NCBI RefSeq assembly: GCF_004210375.1
Contig: NC_134829.1
Coordinates: 24,320,034 to 24,384,033 of the forward strand
DNA length: 64,000 nt
Source: Tachypleus tridentatus
Taxonomy: Eukaryota > Arthropoda > Merostomata > Xiphosura > Limulidae
Direction: 5' to 3'
Shown: positions 50,084 to 63,796 of the stretch, one piece after another
How the letters are laid out: every line of letters begins with the position of its first letter
Numbering within the stretch: position 1 is the first letter of the stretch
Program-made: the position numbers and the translations under genes
The notes under the pieces: generated by a model
The model's input: the letters and a program-made list of their open reading frames with translations, nothing else
Told to the model about the DNA's origin: nothing
The model's database searches: none

Positions 50084-50351
50084 CAAACTGTCAAACGGTT
50101 AACTGTTCTCAAAGTGACGGATGTTCTACACTGCGCCTTTTTCTTTTGAGATTTTTCTTTCAAAAGGAAGCTGGATATGCTACTGATGGTACTAGGTTCC
50201 GTCTCGAAAGACGTTCCCTTTATTGAGATTTGTGTCGCTAGAGAGCGCCTTGGTAACGAATGTTGTAAGTCTGCGCGTTCCTTATCTTCTTCCACAGAAA
50301 ACCTCTCAACAAGAAAACCTACACTCTTCTCCTGCAAGACATTACAGTTAA
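50084..50351 (-). other. Candidate non-coding first exon, gene copy 2
   Basis: Copy of 35063-35330, ending at the same GTAAGTG donor (50083-50077). Matching G+C-rich patch. Confidence 0.42.
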
Positions 50352-50870
50352 TCCGCTTGTGGTTTGGTTGAGCACGATAATCTGGCCAGTAATCAATCGT
50401 TTTTGGTCTAATTTTAGCACTGATTGTTTAATGAAAGTTTTCAGAAACTTGATTGATCTCTTTCAATATGGATTATCACTTCAGATGACCGCTCTACTTT
50501 TAACTTTATTGGATTTAAGATGAATGAAGTATATTCTACTTCCACGGAAGAATTACACATGTTAGAACAGATATTTCAGAATAAAGGTTCAGAATTAATG
50601 TAATCGTAGTGGATAATGAAGAGATAATACATATTTAATAATTACACACAAAACTCTTAAACTTATAAACTATTTGTTCTGTAATAATAACATATAGCTA
50701 TATGAAAACTATAAATTTTGTTTAGAATCATTTAGAAATAACAAGTGATGTTTCCAAATAGATACCACATGTTAAGTATTTAATTTTATCTCATAAAAAG
50801 CAGTTGTTTATATTTGTCATACTTTCTCCCTCATGTCCTTCAACAACACGAGTTCAGTGATTTCAATACA

Positions 50871-51155
50871 ATGTGTTTCATATGCAAGACTTTTTCTAAT
50901 TTGGTTGAAAATAATTCCAGTTTTTTCCAAATACTTTCATTTCTAGAGAACGAAACGATGAGAACTTTATCTTCCAATAAACTTGAGCAGCATTGTCATT
51001 TCTATATCCCGTTAAAGACTTCTAACAAAAGTTTCACTGCAGAAAAATCGCAAGCCGTAAGGTATAAAATGGCCAGCGAAATCTATGGGCAGTTTACTAG
51101 TTGTCGTGAACTTTTGCCCGAAAGAATATCTATTGAAAAAGAACATTCACATTAA
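50871..51155 (+). other. Unrecognised 94-codon plus-strand frame, unit 2
   Basis: Copy of the frame at 35849-36133. The only difference seen, a synonymous one in the codons before the ATG, does not affect it. Confidence 0.2.
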
Positions 51156-51354
51156 ATATTAGAAAATAATTATTAGAACTGAGAATAGAAAGACGAATCA
51201 GCACAGTCGAGAACAGGAGGCGTTTGTAATAATTTTATTTCCTGAGAGGCTTAATATACTCAAAATCGTCTGAGAAAGTTTTTGAAACTCCAGTTACCAT
51301 ATCCAGACTTTTCTGAGAAGAAATGGTGTTTCTCGACACGTTTCTTTCCTCATA

Positions 51355-51422
51355 AACCGGGTTTCACTACCCGTGGTGGTTGCATCGTAAATAATGCGTT
51401 GTGTAACATTTAAATTTTAAAC
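51355..51422 (+). repeat. Third-type SINE fragment, unit 2
   Basis: Copy of the fragment at 36333-36400. Confidence 0.5.
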
Positions 51423-52183
51423 AAATTCTATCTTTTCATTAAAACTCTGACGATATTCATTAATTTATTTAAAGTAACTCTATTTAAGAATTTAAATCAC
51501 AATTTATTTATATTTACTGATTTTGTATTCGTTTCTCTTTACTTTTTAATAACATTATTTTGTATCTTTTGTTTGTTTTGTATCCAGTGAAAGTTTAATG
51601 TTATTAAACTAATCTTCAATACGTTTCTCCTAAACTTTAATCTCTAAGTACCAATATCTGTTCATGTGAACCATCTTGCTTTACAATAATAATAAAACAA
51701 AAATTTTATCCCGAACAAAAGACGTTTTTCTTATATGAAAAGATTATCCAAGAGAAGGAACAAAAAACATTGAATAAAGTCTTCATATCAATAATACTTT
51801 TTTATTTGAAGCGATGCATAGTCTTAATACGATACTCCTTCTTTTTTAACTTCAAGAGCTAATTAGAGAGAATTCTTAAATTAGTGTTATGTAAAAGTAG
51901 AAATTCAATTATCAAAATTGATATTTCACAACCATAAGTTAGATAAGTATTACTGATTAGAAATAAAACAGTACATTTCAATCTTACAGTATTCTGTATT
52001 TAAATTATACTTTAATACAACAGAAATATACTGTAACAATTATAGAATTAATCAGTTATCCAAATTATATTGCCTTAGTTTCATATAACATCGAAATTTG
52101 CTTACTAATTCTGTTAAAAGTGTAATTTAATTTTTTTAAATTTTAAATTAACGAGGTATATTATGAGGTTAGAACTTTAACGA

Positions 52184-52276
52184 GACTTGCAGTGATTTCC
52201 TTACTGTGAAGAGAACTCTGATCCAATGAATTAATAAGTTATTAGTTTAGCTTTTCCGTCATTACAATTATAATTT
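52184..52276. repeat. R-like remnant at right edge of gene module, unit 2
   Basis: Copy of 37168-37260. It reads 'cttgcagtgatttccttactg', slightly closer to R than the unit 1 copy. Confidence 0.7.
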
Positions 52277-52934
52277 TTGGGGATAAATTACACCTCAAGA
52301 CGAACATCAACGTCTTATTAAACTTGTAATACGTATTGATTTAGCTGTAACAGGGCGAGGTGAAGGTAACAAGAGAGAGTAATTCTGATCAAAGAAGACT
52401 GTTCCAAGTCAAAATCATATTATAATATACTACAGAATTTATATGTTGAATAAAGAAAGATCCATGGTCTAAAACCATGGATAAACATAATTACATGAAT
52501 ACTTATTGCTTTTAAATGAGGACCAAAATTATATCTGAAAATGTATATAAATAATTATATTAATTGACTCTGTTTTTGTTCTTTGTTAATTGAATTTTAA
52601 TTATGTGAATAACAAATTTACTTTAATACATAGTTTGAGTTTTAAATATTAGATCAGAACTTGAAATTCAATTAACATGTGTATATTACATAACATAATT
52701 TATGTGACAACAACGGAACAATTGGTCCTTCATGGCTGTCCCATCCTCTAAACTAATTGAATGTGGTAAATAAAATATAGAAATAAAACTACGTCAAAAC
52801 CGATCTTTGTCACTCACATAGTTATCAAAGTTTAACTGAAAATCACTCACATTTTCTACCTCCACAGAATCAAAGGCCGACTATTTCTCCAGAAATATAT
52901 ATCTGTTTTAGCTGAAGATGACTCCTATCCTATC

Positions 52935-53215
52935 AAAACTTATATTTATATTCCCTAGTATCATGATTCTCATAATTAAGTGTGAAGAAACGTGATACAT
53001 CATCAATATAAATTCCATTAACAATCCTAAACACCTTAATCAGATCCCACTTTATGCCTTAATCAGTGACCTATACAATGAAACCATGACCTCTTTAGAC
53101 TTGTGTTCAGTATTTATATAAATACAACCTAATACCCTATTTGCCTTACCACTGGTAACATTACTCTACTTGGATACCTTAAGATACACATCAACCACTA
53201 CACCAATATCCTTTT
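52935..53215 (-). mobile_element. CR1-type LINE fragment: C-terminal polymerase region, unit 2
   Basis: Copy of 37915-38195 with the same internal deletion and stops; the break pattern predates unit duplication. Confidence 0.82.
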
Positions 53216-53244
53216 ATTTCATAACACTGTTATATATTCAAATT

Positions 53245-56200
53245 TCATATAACAAAAAGATCAGTAATTACAGATTACAGTGCTTCGGACATCATTTCAA
53301 AGGTGTTTTAATGTTAGAACTAGTCTATCCACACGTTCAAAATAAGGGTACGTTTCATGTGGATAGTAAGTATAAAAAATTGTACTTCAAGGACTGTAAA
53401 CTCAAACACCAAATTTTGCTTGTTACTTATAAACTCCTTGCATATTAGTCCAAAGGACTGTGTAGGATGTACTACCAGAGAACTCATATAGCTGCGAAAT
53501 TTGAGAACATGTAGTGCACGACATATCTTGATATATATCCTATCTACTATCAGTGTGTATATTAGTACAGTTAGTATAGTTGATTGTGAGAAGCTGTTAC
53601 AGCTTTGGAAGATACTGATAATAGCTAACCACAGGCTTTAAATAAATAGATAGGTTTTAGTGGTTCCACATCGTATGAGACTATTTCTCGCGTGCTTAAA
53701 ACCAAATGATAAATAAATTATTTTATATTTAAGAATGATCATTTGTGTAATTTGTAAAAAATATTAAAATTTCGAAAACTTGTTCTGTGTTAATAAATAA
53801 TGTTTACATGAAAATTCATAGAAACAGTAACAACATCCAAATATCTTCTTAGATGTGAAACAACTATACTAATATTCTAATAATACGACATAAATACGAC
53901 TTAGTGTTTCTGTATTAATTTTGTAAGTGAACACTTTGTGTTTCAATCGTCTGTTTCCCTACTTAACTTTTGAGAGAATTATGTACATACGTGATTTAAA
54001 ATTACATTTTCATATATATATATGCAATCTTAAGTTGGAATCACTGCGGAAAGTGAAATGTCTCACCATTTGTACATTTCGTTTATTGGTATAAATTCAA
54101 TCGAAAATGTAACTACTGTAAGAAGACATCAACTCTAAAACTTTCCTTCTCCATTGTGATTGAGCACGATGTTCTTTTGACACATCACGATTAATCTTAT
54201 ACTTTGTAATTAAAGCTACTGTATTATTTAAATGAATAATTATATTTACAAAGCATTAAATTTGTTGTATATTTAGACATGAGACATTTTTATTGTTCAC
54301 AGTATTCAGTAAATATTAAAATATAGTGATATTCTTCAAGTTTTAGTGTCTATATTGTTGTATATCTAGAATATCTAGCAGTGAAAAAAAGAGATTAAAA
54401 CAGAAAAGTTAACTATTTTACTTCTAGCAGAATAAGTTGTTTAAACCCTCATATGAATAACAACTGGAAAACTGTTCAAGTTCACAGGATCAATGTTAAT
54501 TATTTCGCTTTATTCTGTATTTGAAGCAAGAAACGAAAGAAGAGTTATGCTTCGTTATCAGTTTATTACAATATTTTACAAATACAAAAACAGTGGTATG
54601 TAAACCAATTGAAAGTTGTTAATATTTATTTTATCTAAATGAATGACAAATTAAGTTCTTGTTACATACTAATGGAGACTTAGGACAGGCGAAATCAAAA
54701 TTCCATAAATATTTTGAATAATTTCAATCACATAAATCAGTTACTAGTTTTATTTTCAATTCGTACACTATAAGCGTTCAATACAAACAATCTATGGTTC
54801 TAGTGCAAAACATGTAAACAAGAAATCTATGTTCCGAGCTGTAAAATGTGTAAACAAGATAAGTTAACACTATTGCGTTTTAAAACAAATAGACTGTTCT
54901 AGACTAATAAATAAGATAAGTCAAATTGTATTTCGGTATATTATAATTCGAATGACTTTATATTTGGCTGTAATCCAACGCTGGCAACAAAGAGCACTGT
55001 GGTCGTTACTACAGGGGAACTGAGCAAGGTCCAGGTTCGATGTTTCATCCTATTGATAAATATAACAAAACAGTCATTCCTTTGTTTATTTAAAACAAAG
55101 TCACTTTCAGCTATCTTCTGTGTCTGTCGCGGGAAATCGAACCCAAGGTGTTAGTGTTATAAATTCATAAACTTATCACCATACCAACGGTGGACAAAAC
55201 CAGTTTTGTCGTGATTTTGACTGGGTAAATGCGTTTCGCTACTACTGAATTTTACTTTAAAACTTATCAAATTGAAGAATCCTCTAGCAGTGATATCCTT
55301 ACTGTTAAGAGAACTCTGATCGAATGAATGCATAAGTTAATAGTTTTGCTTTTCCGTCATTATAATAATTTTTCTTAGTACTACATTATTTTGTAAAGTT
55401 AATTACAAATCTGCGTTCTAATTACATAATATATCCCCAAACATATACAATATGTTTTAGGAACCTTCAATGTGCTACCTTGTCAAAGGTTTTCTAATCC
55501 ACATATACCAAATCTACGCCGTTAGTACCCTCTACATAAACAGTCAAAGAATGTCAAATGATTTGTAAGTCAATATTTTCTTTCTGTGAAACCATGTTGA
55601 CTGTCTACTGAAAGTGTAGACTTTGTTACGTGGCCAGCTATGGTGAGAAAGCTCTTGATACCAGCATTCCGCTACAAGAAACAATTGATTTATGGTCAAT
55701 ACTAATGTCTCCGTCACAGTGTGGGTTTTACAAATTCATATATTTTATAATTAAAGAATCAATTTCACATTTAATATAATTTTAATCTGAATTTTACTGT
55801 TAATATGAAATCAAACTTGTAACTAATATGTTTAAGTTTTTGTTTATATTACATAAAACAATTAAGAAATTGTAGTATTCAATTTAAGACACTTTATTAT
55901 AGGACGTAGGTTCATTGTATATTTTTTTTGTAACTCACTAAATGCTGAAAATGGTTTCAAATATTTCTATTTAAAGAAGGTCAATAATATAACCATAAAT
56001 ATATTTAAAGAAATTATAGCAATTAACTATGATGTTTGAATAATGTATAGCTTAACAAAATTCACATACAGAATATTTATGTAAAGCCAGCACTTTTAAA
56101 TATTGATATATACGGAGGACGAATTCACCGTTAAATATAGTCTGAGTTTTTAAACCCAGTGCAGAATTTGATGTTTAATCAAAATATACACGTAGCTGGC

Positions 56201-56335
56201 TTTGTACAATCTGTTAATACTTACATTATACTGGAAGTTTTATTCACCAGTATTCGTAGATAATTAATTTCTTAATAAAAGTTTGTGATATAAGTTGTAC
56301 TGTTAATATTATTTCAGCTATTGGGCACAACTTGT
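53245..56335. repeat. R repeat, B-type copy, unit 2
   Basis: Copy of 38225-41317, running directly into unit 3. Shared frame at 53170-53448. Confidence 0.9.
55452..55605 (-). mobile_element. CR1-type LINE fragment (motif A region), unit 2 B copy
   Basis: Same DSQHGF and KTFDKVAH fragment as at 25408 and 40433. Confidence 0.72.
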
Positions 56336-59102
56336 TTACGTTTTATTGACACGTTTACTGTTATTTTAATCACAAACTCGTAGTTTGTAGTACTTGAATA
56401 GTAAACACATAAACATGTAACTTATCATGTGAAAATGCACGTAACAACGTTGTTAATAGTATGACTGCTCTAAAGTTTAGAAAATCTTCATGTTTCGACC
56501 CACCATCTTAATGAAAAGTGATATCGATGTACATACAGTAATATAACACTTATATTTAAGTGTTTCCCTCATCATAAGGTTACAGCTTAGGAATCAATTA
56601 CGTGCTGTAAACGACATAAACATGCGCAGAAGAGATAGTTTATATTCAAGTAAAATTGAAATTAACATCATTTACAACGCTAATAACTTGGCGAAAGAGC
56701 CGATGCTGTTTTCTTCATTTTAACATATTCGTGCTTCTTACAACGTTTTCATAACGTCATATGATTATTTCCTGTATTATTTAGCCTTTAAGATTAGAAA
56801 GATTCCATTAAAATGTCATAAAAGTTACTACTAATTGTGAACACTAATGTAGTTTATTGTTCGCAACAGACAAGATTGGTGGTAGTTTTGCTCTAAGAAA
56901 CTTGCAACAAGTTATTACAGATATGTATTGATCATAATTACAGGTTTATAAACAATTATTTTGTCGTTCATTATGAAGTCAATAGTTTTATAAACTTTTC
57001 GATATGCAATGAATTTGTTGACAAATAATTCTAAATATATTCATCACTCCGAAAGTCCTCAAGTATCATACAACAAAAGATCAGTAATTACAGATTACAG
57101 TGTTTCGGCCATCATTTCAAAGGTGTTTTAATGTCAGAACTAGTCTATCCACACGTTCAAAATAAGGGTACGTTTCATGTGGATAGTAAGTATAAAAAAT
57201 TGTACTTCAAGGACTGTAAACTCAAACACCAAATTTTGCTTGTTACTTATAAACTCCTTGCATATTAGACTAAAGGACTGTGTAGGATGTACTACCAGAG
57301 AACTCATATAGCTGGGAAATTTGAAAACATGTAGTGCACGACATATCTTGATATATATCCTATCTACTATCAGTGTGTATATTAGTACAGTCAGTATAGT
57401 TGATTGTGAGAAGCTGTTACAGCTTTGGAAGATACTGATAATAGCTAACCACAGGCTTAAATAGATAGGTTTTAGTGGTTCCACATCGTATGAGACTATT
57501 TCTCGCGTGCTTAAACGAAATGAAAAATAAATTATTTTATATTTAAGAATGATCATTTGTGTTATATATAAAGAATATTAAAATTTCGAAAACTTGTTCG
57601 ATGTTGATAAATAATGTTTACAGAAAAATTCATAGAAACAGTAACAACATCCAAATATCTTCTTAGATGTGAAACAACTATACTAATATTCCAATGATAC
57701 AACATAAATACGACTTAGTGTTTCTGTATTAACTTTGTAAGAATACACTTTGTGTTTCAATCGTCTGTTTTCCTACTTAACTTTTGAGAGAATTACTACA
57801 TACTTGATATAAAATTAAAATATTCATATATATATATATGCAATCTTAAGTTGGAATCACTGCGGAAAGTGAAATGTCTCACAATTTGTACATTTCGTTT
57901 ATTGGTATAAATTCAATCGAAAAATGTAACTACTGTAAGAAGACATCAACTCTAAAACTTTCCTTCTCCATTGTGATTGAGCACGATGTTCTTTTGACAC
58001 ATCACGGTTAATCTTATACTTTGTAATTAAAGCTACTGTAACATTTAAATATATAATTAAATTTACAAAGCATTAACTTTGTTGTATATTTAGACATGAG
58101 ACATTTTTATTGTTCACAGTATTCAGTAAATATTAAAATATAGTGATATTCTTCAAGTTTTAGTGTCTATATTGTTGTGTATCTAGAATATCTAGCAGTG
58201 AAAAAAAAAGAGATTAAAACAGAAAAGTTAACTATTTTACTTCTAGCAGAATAAGTTGTTTAAACCCTCATGTGAATAACAACTGGAAAACTGTTCAAGT
58301 TCACAGGATCAATGTTAATTATTTCGCTTTATTCTGTATTTCAAGCAAGAAACGAAAGAAGAGTTATGCTTCGTTATCAGTTTATTACAATATTTTACAA
58401 ATACAAAACAGTGGTATGTAAACCAATTAAAAGTTGTTAATATTTATTTTATCTAAATGAATGACAAATTAAGTACTTGTTACATACTAATGGAGACTTA
58501 AGGACAGGCGAAATCAAAATTCCATAAATATTTTTAAATATTTTCAATGACATAAATCTGTTACTAGTTTTATTTTCAATTCGTACTTTAAGCGTTCAAT
58601 ACAGACAATCTATGATTCTAGTGCAAAACATGTAAACAAGAAATCTATGTTTCAAGCTGTAAAATGTGTAAACAAGATAAGTTAACACTATTGCGTTTTA
58701 AAACGAATAGACTGTTTCAGACAAATAAATAAGATAAGTCAAATTGTATTTCGGTATATTATAATTCGAATGACTTCATATTTGGCTGTAATCCAACGCT
58801 GGCAACAAAGAGCACTGTGGTCGTTACTACAGGGATACCGAGCAAGGTCCAGGTTCGATGTTTCATCCTATTGATAAATGTAACAAAACTGTTATTCCTT
58901 TGTTTGTTTAAAACAAAATCACTTTCAGCTATCTTCTGTGTCTACCGCGGGAAATCGAACCCAAGATGTTAGTGTTATAAATTCATAAACTTATCACCAT
59001 ACCAACGGTGGACAAAACCAGTTTGGTCGTGATTTTGACTGGGTAAATGCGTTTCGCTTATACTGAATTTTTACTTTAAAACCTATCAAATTGAAGAACC
59101 CT
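56336..59102. repeat. R repeat, A-type copy, unit 3
   Basis: Nearly identical to the other A copies. The shared frame near 57011 is broken here by a shortened A run, so it is not maintained in every copy. Confidence 0.9.
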
Positions 59103-59224
59103 CCGCTTATACAGCGGTAAGTCTACGGATTTAGAACGCTCAAATTAGGTGCTCGATTCCCCTTAGTGGGCTCAGCAGATAGCTCGATGTGGCTTTGCTT
59201 TAAGAACAACACACACACACACAC
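59103..59224 (+). repeat. Family-2 SINE at module edge, unit 3
   Basis: Copy of the element at 29069-29190. Confidence 0.88.
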
Positions 59225-59908
59225 ATTAAAGACAGAGAAAAATTTCCTTACTCTGAGAAAATTCGTCCCTCATCTTGATCAGAATGAACAGCTGATAGAA
59301 CTTCGTTGTTACGTTTTTCACTGCCCAAAACCAACAACTGAAATTTCAAAAAAATAACAAAAAACAATCGGGACATGAGAAAATGGAATGGTCTTCACAA
59401 CATAGTAACTTGTGGTAAGTTACTTCAGTTTCAACCATCTCTTCTTTACTTTATTAGGTTTCATAGGTAGAATGTATAATCGTTAAAAAACAACTTCAAA
59501 ACATGAACATTATTTACTGTTTACTAGTGAATACATTACTAAGTATAAAAATGTTTAAATATTCACAGTAAAACCAACTTACTGAATTTAAGAGTTAACA
59601 AAAATAAGCTAAATTTGTAAATACGACAGTTACAAATAAATACGCTTTTTCTTTATAACAAAGGCTTTACAATTACAAATTAAATGGAGACATCGGTTAA
59701 TCTTGTAATGCTCACAGTTACAAATAAATACATTTTGATAAAATAAAGGCTGCCGTGTATGAAATATTAAATAGGCTGTGCATGGCATCAGATTTAATTG
59801 AAGAAGTCAAAGTAATAGCTTACTAATAGATTCACGAACATTTATGGTACAATTAAATTCTATGCCTACCTTTGCAGAATGACCAAGTTCCTTATGTAAT
59901 AAAATATC

Positions 59909-59914
59909 TTTATT
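59909..59914 (-). terminator. Candidate polyadenylation signal AATAAA, gene copy 3
   Basis: AATAAA on the minus strand, starting 48 nt after the stop codon. Confidence 0.6.
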
Positions 59915-59961
59915 AATTTTGTCAGCTGGAAGTCTGAGGTTATATGCAGTTTTCTCCTGAT

Positions 59962-62900
59962 TCAAAACTCAAACTCTTTTGTGGTTCTTTGATTCTCTAA
60001 AGTGTATCTCGTGAGGTCATGATAATTTACAACTTTTCTTCGATTTTCAAAGTTTCTACTGTTAACAATCCTACTGTTTTTTACAATTATCTCCCGAGGT
60101 TCGTTTGTCTCAAACGTTCTCCGATTTACATTAACTATCATTTCAGGATAACACATGTTTCTTGATCTCCGACTTTCCAAAGCTCTAATTTCCGAACAAT
60201 ATCTTTGAATGTTATCATATTTTTCGACACGAAGTCTTCCAAAGCCCTTACTATATTTTAGTTTTCTTATTTCTACAGCTCTAACTTGAGAGCCATACTT
60301 CCGGTTTGTTCTCCGGCTTTCCCGAATCATAGATACCGGATTATCTCTTTACCACCAACTCGATTTTTCAAATTTCTCCATCGCGTTTGTGTTATTTCTC
60401 GAAGCTCCAAAACTCTTGTTGTCCTTGCACTTTTCCCTCGATTTTCAAGACGTCGAATGTTAATTCTACTTGATTTGTACAATATGTAACTTTTCACAAC
60501 TGTGCTTTCTGAGTGACGAATATCTGATAGTGACGTAATTTCCAGAGAGCTGGTATCAACATGGTGTCTATAATTTGTTCTCTTTTGTTCCGAATCCCAT
60601 CTTTCTGTAGCTCTTATATTTTTCAAAGTCTTGGTTTCATACATTCCTCTGTCTGCCTTTCTTGTGATTTTAAGAGACCTGATCTTATAATATTTCAGAG
60701 ATCTTTGTCTCACTTCTGGTTTGTTTTGAGAACTGCGCTTTAGCTCTCTTCTCTGTTGTTTCAAATATCGTCTTTGTGAAAGTTGATGTTGCTCCAAAAC
60801 CATGATTTCATATTCGGTTGTTTCTGCGTTGAGCCTTTCATATCTAAGTAATTTGTAATAGCCTCCTTCGTTTAGAGAAATAGTTTCAGAATATCTCCCA
60901 CTTGTTCTTGTAAACGGTTGTAACGTTCTATATTGTGAGTTACTTCTATCACTTCGTCGATTTTTTGACGTTTCACTGTTCGTATTTTTTACATTTTTTA
61001 GATCTCTTGTCTTGGAGTTATCCCTTAGAATTACTTTTTGTTTATTCAGAAGAAACCTACGATGTAAATTTCGTCTTATGTTTGAAATGACGTATTTAAA
61101 GTTTTCAGAATTGAGTTATGCCCTTCATTTATTCTGTGGATTTCTAAAGACCTAGTTTGAGTGTTTCGTATTTTGATTCTAGTTTGTAGTTCATTTGCAT
61201 GTTGTAGTGAATCATGCATCTTTTTGATTCTTTGGTTTTCCCCACCTCTAACTTGAGAAACACGTCTCTCATTTGTCCTACTGTAACCTAATACTTGCTT
61301 TTCTGAACCATTCCTTTTGTTTCTTCTTATAGATTCCACAGTCCTAGTCTCAGTCTCGAATCTTTCAAGTGGTTGTCGACGTTCCCCCGTTTCTCTTTCT
61401 GAAACCCCAAGAACGTTTCTTCTTTGAATTTTCGAAGTTCTAATCTGTAAAACACGCCTATCATTTAACCTACTGGCGTCGAAATTATGTCTTTCAGTAA
61501 CGCGAATCTTATTTCTTTTCAAAGCTTCTAAATTATCCTTTTGATAATCGCGTTCTTCAAGTGTTTTTAGGTATTCCCCTGCTTGTCTGTCCACAATAAG
61601 TCTCTCGCTGCTTCTTCGGTTTTCCATGGTTCTACTTCGAGAAGCACGTCTGTCATTTGACGGGCTTAATTCCGTTATTTGCCCTACAGAATCGTAGATC
61701 CTATTTGTTCTTAAGTTTTCGGAACTTCTAGTTTGAAATTCGCATCTTAGGAATGTTCTGTGATGTCCCTTAATTTCTCTTTCAGGAACATTTAGGTCGC
61801 GTTTTCTTTCGTCTGCCGAAGATCTAATTTGGAAAACACGTCTTTCATTTAACCTACTGAATTCTAATGTTAGCCTTTCAGAACCATGAATGTTGTTTGC
61901 TCTCATGTTTCGTAAAGTTCTTGTTTCAGTCTCACGTCTCTCGAATGTCCAACACCTTTCTGCTGTTTGTCTCTGCATAATACGCCTCTCATTTGTTCTT
62001 CGATATTCCATAGTTCTGCTATGAGAAATACGTCTGTTACTTGAACCAGTGATTTCCGATGTTTCCCTTTCTGAGTCATGCATCTTGTTTGTTTTCATGT
62101 TTCTTATATTCGTAGCTTCAGATCCGCGTCTGTCGAGTGTTCTGTGGTGTTCTTCAGTGTGTCTTTCAGAAATGCTTAGTTTGTTATTTCTTTGGTCTTC
62201 TGAAGTTATAGTTTGAGAAACACGTCTCTTATTTGACCTAATGAATTCTAGCTTATTCATTTCAGACTCATCCATCGTTTTTCTTCTAATATTTTCTACA
62301 GTCGTAGTTTCATGTTCTCGTCTTTCAAATGTTCTGTGATGTTCACCTGTTTGTGTCTCCACAACACGTTTTTTGTTTGTTCTCCGGCTGTTCAACCTTC
62401 TACTTTGAGAAACACGTCTATCATTTGATCTAATGCTATTCAATGTCTGCCTGCCAGAGTCAGACGTTTTGGTTCTTCTAAGGTTCTTGAAAGTCTCAGT
62501 TTGAAAGTCGTGGTTTTCGTTTGATGTGTCCTGATACAATGTTTGCGTCTGAAAATCATTCATTTCCGTTTCTTTCCACTGTCCACTATTAAAATTCCTC
62601 CTGTCCATTATTTTCTGTCTCTCAGAAACAAGTCTTCAGATAATTTTCTTCGATTTTCTAAATTTCCACTTTCAGAATTATATTGCTGTTGCGTTCTTCG
62701 GTTTTCTACGACTGTATTAACAGCACGTCGGTTTCCTAAAGCTCTAGTTTCTTGCACACTTCTTATGTAATTCGATTTGTTTTCCATATTTTTTCTATAT
62801 AATTGATTGCTATTAGAAAATTCAGAATCATTAATAGCTGTGTGTTTAGAGTTACGTCTGCTAATTATTCTTTGACTTTCCAAAATTTTCCTTTCATTAT

Positions 62901-63393
62901 TTTTCTCAGTATTCCTACGATTTTGAGAATTTCCTGTTTCACACGTGGAAGTTCCTACGTTTGGTAATAATTTACTTCTACAACCAAGTCTTCCAATCCT
63001 TCCATAGTAAATCAACATTCTCTTTTCTGAATATCTTTGCTCAGGCTTCTTATTGGATTCGTGGGATATTTGATTTCCCTCATTTTCATCAAGTTTTGGA
63101 ACTCTTACTTGTCTTCTTTGTCCTAAACTTGAAATATAACCATATTCTCGCAGTTGGTTTGGAATTCTTTTATCTCCTGCTGAGTTGGATCTGTCATCAA
63201 GTTGTTTTTTGTAGTAATTTGATCGACAATCAGGAATTTTATATCTGACCAACGTTTCGTCTTCTTTCTGAAATTTAGTTGGATAAGACTCTCGTAGAGC
63301 AGTTTGATCACATTTTACGTCACATCCGTTCAAATGCCAAATTATAATGCATGATAGAATTACAATCCCAATTGGGGGCTTTCGTCTCACCAT
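59962..63393 (-). CDS. Secreted Arg-rich 64-residue-repeat protein, copy 3
   Basis: Best-preserved copy. Start to stop spans 3,432 nt, exactly 1,144 codons. The N-terminal 255 or so codons are open, then one T is missing in a run near 62610. From 62608 to 61076 a single frame of 510 codons includes all seven 64-residue repeats without a break. Near 61098 an A run is one base short, and further changes occur near 60970 and 60350 in the tail. At 61221-61225 this copy has five T where copies 1 and 2 have four, and only the five-T form keeps the last repeat in frame. Cysteines are few, and Arg makes up roughly 17-23% of the repeats that I counted. Compared with copy 1 over the first 255 codons I count about nine amino-acid changes and four silent ones. 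The first exon would lie beyond the window. Function unknown. Confidence 0.82.
61115..62458 (-). repeat. Seven 64-residue protein repeats, gene copy 3 (unbroken)
   Basis: Exactly 7 x 192 nt. Repeat starts read SGRQTLN, SEMNKLE, SERETSE, SERLTLE, SVGQITE, TERHNFD and SEKQVLG. Position 10 is Arg in most halves, positions 14-15 are Arg-Arg in most, and position 26 is Arg in nearly all. In repeat 4 the two halves align directly (ERL..R..FQIRSS with ERE..R..FQTRSS), showing the 32-residue base unit. Confidence 0.92.
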
Positions 63394-63796
63394 ACTATGT
63401 CTTTAACTCTTCTGAAAAACAACGAATATAAATTATCTGCAATTAATTGGACTATTTTTGCAAAATGTTATTTTCTAATTAATTATGTTGTGAAATAAGT
63501 AGTTATTGTTAAGATTGGTCTTCTTGCTGGTTTTTTTATGTGACCGTTATTTATTTTTAAGGAGAATTTTATAAATTAGAGAATTATTGTTTGTTATTTC
63601 TGTCATGTGTATATCATTTAAATTTGATTTAAATATTCTCTGTCAAATAATTATCCCAAATCCATCAAGTTTATTAATTGATTGAAAGTGCGATGAATCC
63701 ACTTTGCCCTTCCTCTTAAGACGTGGTTATAGGAGAAAGGTTTTATTAATAAAAATATAATAAGTTTTGATATTTTTCTTATTAATCAGAAACCTA

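Larger units (their letters stand above)
41318..56335. repeat. 15-kb tandem unit 2 (complete)
   Basis: About 15,018 bp, with the same order of parts as unit 1: A copy 41318-44092, gene module 44093-52183, R remnant, LINE remnant, B copy 53245-56335. Its junction with unit 3 at 56336 is seamless. Confidence 0.97.

Noticed and set aside
57140-57556. 138-codon minus-strand frame in the R repeat
   Set aside because: It is open only in this R copy because of a local indel; the same place in the other five copies is interrupted.
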